From Bradyrhizobium sp. OK095 (lineage in GTDB: Bacteria > Pseudomonadota > Alphaproteobacteria > Rhizobiales > Xanthobacteraceae), in contig NZ_FOBX01000003.1 in NCBI RefSeq assembly GCF_900109945.1, forward strand, positions 434,001 through 498,000: a stretch of DNA of 64,000 nt, written 5' to 3'. The notes beneath the pieces were generated by a model. The model worked only from the letters and a program-made list of their open reading frames with translations, did no database searches and was not told where the DNA came from. Positions 42,045 through 50,914 of this stretch are shown piece by piece. The position numbers and the translations under genes were made by a program. The stretch's first letter is position 1; each line of letters starts with the position of its first letter.

Positions 42045-43040
42045 ATGAGGCGGCGCGAATTCATCGCGGGATTGACGATCGCTGCGGCTTTGCCGTCAGG
42101 GGTGCGCGGGCAGCAGTCCAGACAGGCGCGCCGCGTGGGCGTGCTGGTCGGTCTTGCTGCGAATATCGACGTGCCGGTCGCGCGGGCCTTCCTCAAGCCG
42201 TTCCGCGAGGCCATGGCCAAGGCCGGCTGGCTCGAAGACGGCAATGTCCACATCGACTATCGCTTCGGCGGTGCGCTGTCCGATCTGGCCAACACCAGGG
42301 CGTCCGCCGCGGAACTGGTCGCGCTCGCGCCCGAGGTCATCTATGCCCAGGGTCTGCCGGCAACGCTCGCGCTCCGTCAGCAGACCAAGACGATTCCCAT
42401 CGTGTTTACACAGGTGATCGATCCGGTCGGCTTCGGTCTGGCCGACAGCCTCGGGCATCCCGGCGGCAACGTGACCGGCTTCGTCACCTGGGATTTTGCG
42501 ATCGGCGGCAAATGGATGGAGCTGTTGCGCGGGCTTGATCCAAACCTTGCCCGTGTCGGCATCCTCTTCAACCCCGATACCGCGCCGTACGCGCCGGGCC
42601 TCGTCGCTGCGGCCAGGGATGCTGCGTCTGGAATTCAGGTGCTCGAGATTCGCACGCACAATGACGGCGAGACCGAAGTCCAGATCGAGGCGTTCAGTCG
42701 CGAGGGGAACGGCAGCCTGCTCGTCATTCCCGAGCCCTTCACCAACGGGCATCGCGACCACATCGTCGCTCAGTGCGCGCGCTTTCGCGTGCCGGCCCTG
42801 AACTCGGTGCTGGGCGCGGTCGATGGCGGCGCACTGATGTCGTACACCTTCGTCTGGGACGAACTGGTCAGCGCGCCGGTCGCCTACATCGATCGCATCC
42901 TGAAAGGGGCCTCGCCGCACGATCTGCCGATCCAGGCGCCCCGCCGCTACGAGTTGGTCATCAATTTGAAGACGGCCAAGACGCTCGGTCTTGATATGCC
43001 GCCCGTGCTGCTCGCGCGCGCCGATCGCGTGATCGAATAG
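42045..43040 (+). CDS. ABC transporter substrate-binding protein (PF04392 type)
   Basis: Periplasmic binding protein of 331 residues. M-R-R-R-E-F-I-A-G is a Tat-type signal start followed by a hydrophobic stretch. The body matches the tryptophan/tyrosine-type ABC_sub_bind family: Y-R-F-G-G, then P-I-V-F-T-Q-V-I-D-P-V-G-F-G-L and L-G-H-P-G-G-N-V-T-G-F. Rhizobia carry many orphan members without transporter genes alongside, as here. Ligand unknown. Stop codon lies 6 bases before the ABC-F tail fragment. Confidence 0.85.
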   Translation: MRRREFIAGLTIAAALPSGVRGQQSRQARRVGVLVGLAANIDVPVARAFLKPFREAMAKAGWLEDGNVHIDYRFGGALSDLANTRASAAELVALAPEVIYAQGLPATLALRQQTKTIPIVFTQVIDPVGFGLADSLGHPGGNVTGFVTWDFAIGGKWMELLRGLDPNLARVGILFNPDTAPYAPGLVAAARDAASGIQVLEIRTHNDGETEVQIEAFSREGNGSLLVIPEPFTNGHRDHIVAQCARFRVPALNSVLGAVDGGALMSYTFVWDELVSAPVAYIDRILKGASPHDLPIQAPRRYELVINLKTAKTLGLDMPPVLLARADRVIE

Positions 43041-43046
43041 AAAGTC

Positions 43047-43526
43047 CTAACCCGCGGCTTCGTCGAACTGCGTGCTCGCCTCGAGCCATTGCTGCTCGGC
43101 GCGGGCCAGCGCGCCCGCCGCATTGGCGCGCGCCTTCGACAGTTGCGCCGCCTGCTTGGGATCGCGGGTAAAGATGTCGAGCAGCGCCAGCGCGGTGTCG
43201 ATCTTGGCGATGATCTCGGTGACGCGGGCGATCTCGCCCTCGGCCTCCGCAATGCGCTTCTTCAGCGGACCGCGATTGTCCGACTTCGGGCGCTGCGGCT
43301 TGTCGCTCGCGGCGCTGCGCTCGCGCGGGGCGGGCTCGCCGTTGCGCGACGACAGCACGAGGCGGCGATATTCGTCCAGGTCGCCGTCGTAATTGGTCAC
43401 GGTGCGGTCGGCGACGATCCAGAGCTGATCGGCGCAGGACTCGATCAGATAGCGGTCGTGCGAGACCATGATGACGGCGCCTGGAAATTCGTTGATCGCC
43501 TCCGCCAGCGCGGCGCGGCTGTCGAT
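43047..43526 (-). pseudogene. Truncated 3' tail of an ABC-F gene
   Basis: 480 bases align without gaps to the last 480 bases of the intact ABC-F gene (50911-51390). They encode I-D-S-R-A-A-L to the end, identical in reading to the intact gene except a few residues, with roughly nine in ten bases the same and most changes at third positions. The fragment lacks both ATPase cassettes and ends abruptly at 43526, where lipoprotein sequence begins. No start codon of its own that would make a functional protein; a rearrangement remnant. Confidence 0.92.
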
Positions 43527-44036
43527 CTCATAGTTGCGTTGGCTGCCGTAGCACCGCTGGTCGCGGGCTGCTCGGGCGGGACCGATCTGCTCGCATCCGC
43601 CAAGGACGCGCAATGGTTCAACACGCTGAGCCGCCTGTTCATCCGGAATATCTCGATTGAGTCGCCACCACTGACCCCCGACAAGCCCGTGACATCAGAG
43701 GATCTGGTCAGCGCCGACGGCGCCTGTCCTGGCATGGCGCCGCCTCCCGGCCCGGCCGACGCCAATGCATCGACGACCACGCCGGCGCCCGTCGGCGGCA
43801 CGGTCGCGCTCGGTCACACCGAATGCGACGTGGTGCGCGGCATCGGCGCGCCCTCGAACGTCAACCTCTCCGGCGATGCCGCCGGCCGCCGCGTCGCCGT
43901 GGTGACCTGGACCACCGGTCCGCGCGCGGGCATCTACACGTTCACGGCCGGACGCCTGTCCTCGATCGAAGGCACGCCGGAAGCGCCGGTCGTGCCGAAG
44001 GCGGTGAAGCCGAAGCCGAAGAAGAAGCCGGCTTAA
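43527..44036 (+). pseudogene. 5'-truncated second copy of the lipoprotein gene
   Basis: Aligns to 40488-40994 of the intact gene but lacks the first nine codons, including the GTG start; the signal-peptide core and lipobox (L-V-A-G-C) remain. In frame it reads through from antisense ABC-F sequence, giving a chimera unlikely to be exported. The first ~180 bases differ at many positions and by a 6-base insertion, while about 310 bases of the 3' part differ at only two positions from the intact copy. Confidence 0.9.
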
Positions 44037-44062
44037 ACGTATTGCTTGCCATTGGGGTTGCG

Positions 44063-44217
44063 CGCCTCGGACGCTGCGCAGCACCGAAAGCGTGCTCACG
44101 CGCGTCTTCGACGCGCGATAGTGATGCGCTGCAGAACCGGGGCTCAGAGCTTGTGGTGAGATGGGTCCCGGCTCTGCGCAGCAGCGCAAGCGCTGCGGCG
44201 CGTCCGGGACACGAGAG
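44063..44217. repeat. Dispersed palindromic intergenic repeat, copy 2
   Basis: Related to the element at 5503-5643: shares CCGGCTCTGC and the end CCGGGACACGAGAG (44204-44217), while its left end is degenerate (GCGCCTCGGACGCTGCGCAG). It follows the truncated lipoprotein copy. A further short remnant of ABC-F tail sequence lies just after it at 44259-44299, and GGAGGAAATCT is repeated twice near 44340. Confidence 0.6.
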
Positions 44218-44464
44218 CTATCTAATCCGACATCTCATCAATTCCTTCGCTCGTTAGTGCGTCGGCAGCATTCGCGCGCGCCTTTGACAGTCGCGCGGCT
44301 GTTACCTGTGATCAGGCGCCTCGCAATGTGAGACTCGGCCGGAGGAAATCTGGAGGAAATCTCCAGAATAATCATGCGCGTCTCAAGCAGCGGCTCAAGC
44401 ATGTCATGTTCGCGGCTGCTACGCATCGAGGGGAGGGGCTAGATCGACCGCAAGGATCATTTGG
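44218..44464 (+). promoter_or_regulatory. Region upstream of the RTX gene
   Basis: No gene seen. It contains the decayed ABC-F tail remnant (44259-44299), a direct repeat of GGAGGAAATCT (about 44339-44361), and AAGGA ahead of the RTX start. The RTX operon promoter must lie here, but no convincing -35/-10 pair can be picked. Confidence 0.4.
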
Positions 44465-47314
44465 ATGTCTACTACCTCTGTTTTTTCCCCGGTTACGGGG
44501 CAGCTCACCATTTTCGGCGACAGCGCGAATAACGGCCTCGTGATCAGCCGCGACAAGTCAGGCCGTATCCTGGTCAACAACGGGCACGTGAAAACGGTCG
44601 GTGGCGAACCCACCGTCGGCAACACCACCGGGATCGACATTTTCGGTCAAGGCGGCAACGACACGATCACCGTCGACGAATGCCATGGCCCGATGCCCGC
44701 GGTGCACATTTTCGGCGGCGACGGTGACGACAAGATCACGGGCGGCTCGGGGGCCGATCTGCTGTTCGGTCAGGCCGGCAACGATACGATCAAGGGTGGC
44801 GGCGGCAACGATCTGCTGTTCGGCGGTGCGGGCAACGACACGCTGGACGGCGGCAGCGGCGATAATCAATTGTTCGGCGAGGCCGGCAACGACCTCATGA
44901 TCTGGAATCCCGGTGGCGGCACCAATCTGTTCGAGGGCGGTGACGGCAACGACACCGCGCAGGTCAACGGCAGCAATGATTCCGAGACGTTCGCGATCAC
45001 CGCGAACGGCACGCGTGTGCGGTTCGACGGCACGGGTGCTGTGCCATTTTCGCTCGACATCGGCACGACGGAGAATCTCGTGCTGCACGCCGGTGGCGGC
45101 GACGATGTCATCACCGCGGGCAATGGGCTCGGCAGCCTGATCTCGCTGACGCTCGACGGTGGCGCCGGCAACGACAGGATCACTGGCGGCGACGGTAATG
45201 ATCTCATCATCGGTGGTAGCGGCGACGACATCGTCAATGGCGGACGTGGCAACGACGTCGCCCAGCTCGGCTCTGGCGACGATACCTTCATCTGGAATCC
45301 CGGCGACGGCAACGACACGGTCGAAGGCGGATCGGGCAACGACAAGCTGCTGTTCAACGGCGCCAATATCAACGAGACCATCAACATTTCGGCCAATGGC
45401 GGAAGGGTGCGCTTCACCCGCGACGTCGCCAACATCACGATGGACCTCAACAGCGTCGAGCAGATCGAATTCGATGCGCGCGGCGGTGCCGACAACATCA
45501 CCGTCGGCGATCTCACCGGGACCGGCGTCAAGCAGATGCTGATCGATCTCGGAGCGACGCCAGGCGGTACGCAAGGCGACGGCGCGGCGGATACGGTGAC
45601 CGTCAACGGCACCAACGGCAATCAGCACATCCAGGTCACGTCCGTGGGTACGACGGTGACGGTGACGGGCCTGCCGGAAGTCGTGACTATCGCAAATGCG
45701 GAAGGCGCCAACGACCGGCTGGTAATCCAGGCGCTCGGCGGTAACGATGTCATCGATGCATCCCTGCTCGCCGCGGTGATTGGACTGACCATCGACGGCG
45801 GCGCGGGGAACGACACCATCACCGGCAGCCAGGGCGCCGATACCCTGATCGGCGGTGACGGCAACGACAAGATCACTGGCGGCCGCGGCAACGACGTGGC
45901 CTTTCTCGGCGCGGGCGACGACATCTTCACGTGGAATTCCGGTGACGGCAGCGACACCGTCGAAGGCGGCACGGGAACGGACACGCTGGTGTTCAACGGC
46001 TCCAACGTCGCCGAGAACACGTCGATCTCGGCGAACGGCGGTCGTGCGCTCCTCACCCGTGACGTCGGCGCCATCACCATGGATCTCAACGGCGTCGAGC
46101 GCGTGCAGATCGCGGCCGCAGGCGGCGCCGACAACATCACGGTCAACGATCTGACCGGCACCGGTGTGACACAGGTCGCCATCGACCTCAGCGCGGCCCC
46201 CGGCAGCCAGAGCGGCGACGGGGCGGCGGACCGCGTGACGGTGAACGGCAGCAACGGTGACGACAACATTTCAGTCGCAACCTCAGGCGGATCGATCGTG
46301 GTCAACGGCCTGGCCGCGCAGGTGACGATCGCACATGCCGACGCCGGTGACGTGCTGACCGTCAACGGCGGAGGCGGCAACGACGTCATCAACGCGTCCA
46401 CGATCAAGGCGGGACAGCTGTTCAGCCTCAACATCAATGGCGGCGATGGCAACGACACCATCACCGGCAGCGCCGGCAATGACACGGTGAATGGCGGGCG
46501 CGGCAACGATTTCGCCAACCTCGGCGCCGGCGACGACACCTTCGTCTGGAATCCCGGCGACGGCAGCGACGTCGTCGAAGGCGGCAAGGGCACCGATACG
46601 CTGCTGTTCAACGGCGCCAACATCAACGAGAATATCAACATCTCGGCCAATGGCGGCAGGGCTCTGTTCACCCGTGACGTCGCCGCGATCGCAATGGACC
46701 TGAACGGCGTCGAGCATATCGACTTCAATGCCCTCGGCGGTGCCGACAACATCACGGTCAATGATCTCACCGGCACCGGCGTGAACCAGGTCAATCTCGA
46801 CCTCGGCGCCAATGACGGCGCCGCTGACACCGTGACCATCAACGGCACCGGCGGCAGCGACGTCATCACGGTGACCGAGCACGACGGCATCGTCACGGTC
46901 TCTGGGCTTGGCCAGGACATCAACATCAGCGATGCCGGCGCGGGCGACAGGATCGTCATCAACGGCCTCGATGGCGACGATGTCATCACGGCCTCCGGCC
47001 TGCACGGTGGCATCCAGCTCGTTGCCAGCGGCGGCAACGGCGACGACATCCTGATCGGCAGCTCCGGCAACGACACGCTGACGGGCGGGGCAGGGGACGA
47101 CGTGCTGATCGGCGGTGGAGGTACCGACATCCTCGACGGCGGCACCGGAAGCAACGTCGTCATCAATGGGGGCGGGGCATTCGCGGCCGCGATGCTGCTC
47201 AACCAGGCCATGGCGGCGAACCTCATTCCGGCAGGTGACGGTCACGGCGAGATGCCGTTGCCTGATCCGCACGCGGCGCAGACCCAGACGCTCGCTCCGC
47301 CGCAGCACGCCTGA
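44465..47314 (+). CDS. RTX-type calcium-binding protein with long repeated modules
   Basis: Secreted protein of 949 residues, acidic and almost free of Cys. It begins with RTX nonapeptides (G-G-x-G-N-D-x-I/L-x) from about residue 60 to 130, then four modules, the first divergent (about residues 145-258) and three close copies starting near residues 259, 472 and 676. Each has RTX repeats, a F-x-W-N-P-G-D-G segment, I-S-A-N-G-G-R, and A-D-N-I-T-V-N-D-L-T-G-T-G-V. It ends with more RTX repeats and an Ala/Pro/His-rich tail, as in type I secretion substrates. No enzyme domain visible; adhesin, S-layer-like or calcium-dependent matrix protein are options. Confidence 0.88.
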   Translation: MSTTSVFSPVTGQLTIFGDSANNGLVISRDKSGRILVNNGHVKTVGGEPTVGNTTGIDIFGQGGNDTITVDECHGPMPAVHIFGGDGDDKITGGSGADLLFGQAGNDTIKGGGGNDLLFGGAGNDTLDGGSGDNQLFGEAGNDLMIWNPGGGTNLFEGGDGNDTAQVNGSNDSETFAITANGTRVRFDGTGAVPFSLDIGTTENLVLHAGGGDDVITAGNGLGSLISLTLDGGAGNDRITGGDGNDLIIGGSGDDIVNGGRGNDVAQLGSGDDTFIWNPGDGNDTVEGGSGNDKLLFNGANINETINISANGGRVRFTRDVANITMDLNSVEQIEFDARGGADNITVGDLTGTGVKQMLIDLGATPGGTQGDGAADTVTVNGTNGNQHIQVTSVGTTVTVTGLPEVVTIANAEGANDRLVIQALGGNDVIDASLLAAVIGLTIDGGAGNDTITGSQGADTLIGGDGNDKITGGRGNDVAFLGAGDDIFTWNSGDGSDTVEGGTGTDTLVFNGSNVAENTSISANGGRALLTRDVGAITMDLNGVERVQIAAAGGADNITVNDLTGTGVTQVAIDLSAAPGSQSGDGAADRVTVNGSNGDDNISVATSGGSIVVNGLAAQVTIAHADAGDVLTVNGGGGNDVINASTIKAGQLFSLNINGGDGNDTITGSAGNDTVNGGRGNDFANLGAGDDTFVWNPGDGSDVVEGGKGTDTLLFNGANINENINISANGGRALFTRDVAAIAMDLNGVEHIDFNALGGADNITVNDLTGTGVNQVNLDLGANDGAADTVTINGTGGSDVITVTEHDGIVTVSGLGQDINISDAGAGDRIVINGLDGDDVITASGLHGGIQLVASGGNGDDILIGSSGNDTLTGGAGDDVLIGGGGTDILDGGTGSNVVINGGGAFAAAMLLNQAMAANLIPAGDGHGEMPLPDPHAAQTQTLAPPQHA
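45239..47035 (+). repeat. Tandem ~205-213-codon repeats in the RTX gene
   Basis: Three in-frame copies begin at about 45239, 45878 and 46492 with G-G-R-G-N-D followed by L-G-x-G-D-D-x-F. Similarity is evident at both protein and nucleotide level; copies differ by short indels in the linker before the next RTX block. The last is shortened. Confidence 0.85.
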
Positions 47315-47343
47315 CATCAACTGCTCCGGCCGGGAGAACGCCC

Positions 47344-49476
47344 ATGACGACGAACGCGGTCTCGACCGATACGGGTCTCGACGCGCTGCTCACCCTGCTG
47401 CATTTGCAGGGTGTTGCCGCCGATCGCGACCAGCTCAGGCACCGGCTAGGCGCGGCAAGCTTTGGCGCAGCGGACATCATCCGCTGCGCCAAATCTCTCG
47501 GATTGAAGGCACGAACCTATCGGACGGAATGGAAGCGCCTGTCCGGCAGCCCGCTGCCCGCGATCGCGATGCTGCGCGACGGCAGCTTCATGGTCATCGC
47601 AAAAGCCTCCGCCGACAAGGTTCTGGTGCAGTCGCCGCAAGCGCAGCGCCCGGTGCTGATGGAGCGCGACGAGCTATGCGCGATCTGGGATGGCGGATTG
47701 ATCCTGATGGCCCGGCGTGCCGGGCTCTCCGACCTCGGCCGCCAGTTCGATATCACCTGGTTCATCGGTGCGATCGGCAAATACCGGCGGCTGCTGGGCG
47801 AGGTGGTGGCTGCCTCGTTCTTCCTCCAGCTGTTCGCGCTGGTCTCGCCGCTGTTCTTCCAGGTCGTGATCGACAAGGTGCTCGTTCACCGCTCGCTGTC
47901 GACGCTCGATGTGCTCGTCATCGGCCTCGTCGTGGTCTCGCTGTTCGACACGGTGCTCGGAATCCTCCGCAATTACCTGTTTGCGCACACCACCAACCGC
48001 ATCGACGTCGAGCTGGGGGCGCGGCTGTTCCATCATTTGCTGGCGCTGCCGATGGCCTGGTTCCAGGCGCGTCGCGTCGGCGATTCAGTAGCGCGGGTTC
48101 GCGAGCTCGAGAACATCCGCAATTTCATCACCTCTTCGTCGCTGACGCTGCTCATCGACCTGTTCTTCACCTCGGTGTTTCTGGCGGTGATGTTCGCCTA
48201 TTCGCCGCTGATGACCTGTATCGTGCTGGCCTCGTTCCCGTTCTACATCGCGATCTCGGCGGTGGCGACGCCGCTGTTTCGCCGCAGGCTCGACGAGAAA
48301 TTCCGCCGCGGCGCGGAGAACCAGGCCTTTCTGGTCGAAAGCGTCAGCGGCATTGAGACGCTGAAGGCGATGGCGGTCGAGCCGCAGATGCAGCGGCGCT
48401 GGGAAGAGCAGCTCGCCGGCTATGTGTCGGCGAGTTTCGGCGTCACCAGCCTCGGCAACACCGCAAGCCAGCTGGTGCAGTTCGTCAGCAAGATCGTCAC
48501 CGCCGCCATCCTCTATGTCGGCGCGCGACTCGTGATCGGGGACGCCTTGACCGTTGGCGAGCTCGTCGCCTTCAACATCTTTGCAGGTCGCGTTTCGGCC
48601 CCGGTGCTGCGGCTGGCGCAGGTCTGGCAGGACTTTCACCAGGCGCGACTGTCGATCGCGCGGCTCGGCGATATCCTCAACAGCGCCGCGGAGCCGGCAT
48701 ACTCGGCTGGCCGCGCGGGGCTGCCGTCGCTCCGGGGCGACATCCGCTTCGAGCACGTCGCGTTTCGCTACCGGCTCGACGGGCCGGAAATCCTGCACGA
48801 CGTCTCGTTCGACATTCCGGCTGGGCAAACCGTCGGCATCGTCGGCTCTTCGGGATCGGGCAAGAGCACGTTCGCAAAACTGGTGCAGCGGCTTTACGTG
48901 CCGCAAGGCGGCCGCGTGCTGATCGACGGCATGGATCTGGTCATGACCGATCCGGCCTGGCTGCGACGGCAGATCGGCGTGGTGCTCCAGGACAACATGC
49001 TGTTCAACCGTTCGGTACGCGACAACATCGCGCTGGCCGATCCGACCCTGCCGATGGACCGCATCATGGATGCGGCAAAGCTTGCGGGCGCGCATGATTT
49101 CATTCTGGAGCTTCCCGAAGGCTACGACACTGTCGTCGGCGAGCGCGGCTCGACACTCTCGGGCGGGCAGCGGCAGCGTATCGCGATTGCGCGTGCGCTG
49201 GTGACCAATCCCCGTATCCTGATCTTCGATGAAGCCACCAGCGCGCTCGATTATGAGAGCGAGCGGATCATCCATGACAATATGAGGGAGATCGCCAAAG
49301 GCCGCACGGTCTTGATCATCGCGCATCGTCTGTCCACCGTCCGCGGCGCCGATCGCATCTTCACGCTGGAGCGGGGACGTCTGGTCGAGGACGGCACGCA
49401 TGACGCGCTGATCAAGACCGGCGGCCGCTACGCCGCGCTGCATCGCCTTCAGGGAGGGATCTATGAGGTCGGCTAG
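47344..49476 (+). CDS. Type I secretion ABC transporter (HlyB-like)
   Basis: Inner-membrane exporter of 710 residues. The N-terminal ~125 residues form a C39 peptidase-like domain but without the catalytic Cys (the region reads L-L-T-L-L-H-L-Q-G-V-A), as in HlyB, where it binds the substrate rather than cutting it. A six-helix membrane domain follows (about 155-440), then the nucleotide-binding domain: Walker A G-S-S-G-S-G-K-S-T near 501, signature L-S-G-G-Q-R-Q-R, Walker B I-L-I-F-D-E-A-T-S-A-L-D and H-R-L-S. It starts 29 bases after the RTX gene, its presumed substrate. Confidence 0.95.
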   Translation: MTTNAVSTDTGLDALLTLLHLQGVAADRDQLRHRLGAASFGAADIIRCAKSLGLKARTYRTEWKRLSGSPLPAIAMLRDGSFMVIAKASADKVLVQSPQAQRPVLMERDELCAIWDGGLILMARRAGLSDLGRQFDITWFIGAIGKYRRLLGEVVAASFFLQLFALVSPLFFQVVIDKVLVHRSLSTLDVLVIGLVVVSLFDTVLGILRNYLFAHTTNRIDVELGARLFHHLLALPMAWFQARRVGDSVARVRELENIRNFITSSSLTLLIDLFFTSVFLAVMFAYSPLMTCIVLASFPFYIAISAVATPLFRRRLDEKFRRGAENQAFLVESVSGIETLKAMAVEPQMQRRWEEQLAGYVSASFGVTSLGNTASQLVQFVSKIVTAAILYVGARLVIGDALTVGELVAFNIFAGRVSAPVLRLAQVWQDFHQARLSIARLGDILNSAAEPAYSAGRAGLPSLRGDIRFEHVAFRYRLDGPEILHDVSFDIPAGQTVGIVGSSGSGKSTFAKLVQRLYVPQGGRVLIDGMDLVMTDPAWLRRQIGVVLQDNMLFNRSVRDNIALADPTLPMDRIMDAAKLAGAHDFILELPEGYDTVVGERGSTLSGGQRQRIAIARALVTNPRILIFDEATSALDYESERIIHDNMREIAKGRTVLIIAHRLSTVRGADRIFTLERGRLVEDGTHDALIKTGGRYAALHRLQGGIYEVG

Positions 49477-50914
49477 CGCCGTGCCGGCCCCAAAGCCGGA
49501 GCAGACAGTCGTTCCCTTCCGGACGACGAAGAGCCGGAGGGTCGAGGAGACCGCATTCCTGCCGGCGGCGCTGGAAATCACCGAGACGCCGCCGTCGCCA
49601 ATAGGCCGCGCCATCGCGCTGGCGCTGATGCTCATGGTCTGTGCGGCGCTCGCGTGGTCGGTATGGGGCACGATTGACATCGTGGCGTCCGCAACCGGGA
49701 AGGTGGTGTCGAGCGGGCGGAGCAAGGTGGTGCAGCCGTTCGAGACCGGCGTGGTGCGCGCCATCCACGTGCAGGACGGGCAGGCGGTCAAATCCGGCGA
49801 TGTGCTGATCGAACTCGATCCGACCGTGAATGCCGCGGAGCGCGATCGTCTGCACGACGATCTCATGGCCGAACGGCTCAATGTCGCGCGCCTCCGCGCG
49901 GCGCTGGCAAGCGGCGAAGATAGCTCCGCCGATCTTGTCCCTCCCGCGGATGCCGATCCCTTGTTGCTCGCGACGCAGCGGCAGCTGCTCGCCAGCCAGG
50001 TCAGCGAGCATCGGGCCAAGCTCGCCGCGCTGTCGCGCCAGGAGGCGCAGAAGGAGGCCGAGCATCAGACCATTGCGGCAACGATCCACAAGCTGGATGC
50101 GCTGCTCCCGGTGACCCAGCAGCGCGTCGAGATTCGCAAGATCCTGATGGAGAAGGAGATCGGTTCCAAACTGACCTACTACGAGACGCTTCAGCTCCAG
50201 ATCGAGCAGCAGGAGGAGCTTGGTGTCCAACGCAGCCATTTGAAGGAAGCCGAGGCGGCCGTCGCAGCGATCCGCGAGACCCGTCTCCAGGCCGTTGCCG
50301 AGTATCGCAAAAGCCTGTCCGACGAGTTGGCCAAGAGCGAGCAGAAAGCCAATGGCGTCGCGCGCGATCTGATCAAGGCGCAGCAGCGGACCAAGCTTCA
50401 GGAACTCACGTCACCGGTCGACGGCGTCGTGCAGCAGCTTGCGGTCCACACCGTCGGCGGCGTGGTGACGCCCGCACAATCGCTGCTCGTGATCGTGCCG
50501 AGCGACACGCGGCTCGAGATCGAGGCGATGATCTCCAATCGCGATATCGGTTTCGTCGAGGCCGGGCAGGGCGTCGCCATCAAGATCGACACCTTCAACT
50601 TCACCCGCTACGGCCTGCTGGAGGGCCGTGTGCTGAGCGTCTCGCAGGATGCCATCATCCGCGACCGCCCGCCGGAGCGTGGTGACCGCGCCCTCGGGAT
50701 GCAACACGACAGCAGCGAGCCCAGCGGCCAGGAGCTCAGCTACAGCGCCCGCATTTCTCTTGATCGGACGCAAATGCAGGTGGACGACCGCCTCGTCAGC
50801 CTGTCGCCGGGCATGGCAGTGACGGTGGAGATCAGAACGGGCTCGCGCACCATTTTGAGCTATTTGTTATCGCCATTGCAGCGCTACCGGCACGAGATCA
50901 TGCGGGAACGCTAA
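49463..50914 (+). CDS. Type I secretion membrane-fusion protein (HlyD family)
   Basis: Periplasmic adaptor of 483 residues linking the ABC exporter to an outer-membrane TolC-type channel. Cytoplasmic N-terminus (~50 residues), one helix (I-A-L-A-L-M-L-M-V-C-A-A-L-A-W), a lipoyl half-motif (V-V-Q-P-F-E-T-G-V-V-R-A-I-H-V-Q-D-G-Q), a long coiled-coil hairpin (about 150-335) and the second lipoyl half with L-T-S-P-V-D-G-V-V-Q-Q-L. It overlaps the ABC gene by 14 bases, and its stop overlaps the ABC-F stop. No TolC gene is nearby, so a shared channel is presumably used. Confidence 0.93.
   Translation: MRSASAVPAPKPEQTVVPFRTTKSRRVEETAFLPAALEITETPPSPIGRAIALALMLMVCAALAWSVWGTIDIVASATGKVVSSGRSKVVQPFETGVVRAIHVQDGQAVKSGDVLIELDPTVNAAERDRLHDDLMAERLNVARLRAALASGEDSSADLVPPADADPLLLATQRQLLASQVSEHRAKLAALSRQEAQKEAEHQTIAATIHKLDALLPVTQQRVEIRKILMEKEIGSKLTYYETLQLQIEQQEELGVQRSHLKEAEAAVAAIRETRLQAVAEYRKSLSDELAKSEQKANGVARDLIKAQQRTKLQELTSPVDGVVQQLAVHTVGGVVTPAQSLLVIVPSDTRLEIEAMISNRDIGFVEAGQGVAIKIDTFNFTRYGLLEGRVLSVSQDAIIRDRPPERGDRALGMQHDSSEPSGQELSYSARISLDRTQMQVDDRLVSLSPGMAVTVEIRTGSRTILSYLLSPLQRYRHEIMRER

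Noticed and set aside
43089..44036. 315-codon plus-strand frame across the ABC-F/lipoprotein junction
   Set aside because: A chimera: first half is antisense of the ABC-F tail, second half the truncated lipoprotein; no credible start or export signal.
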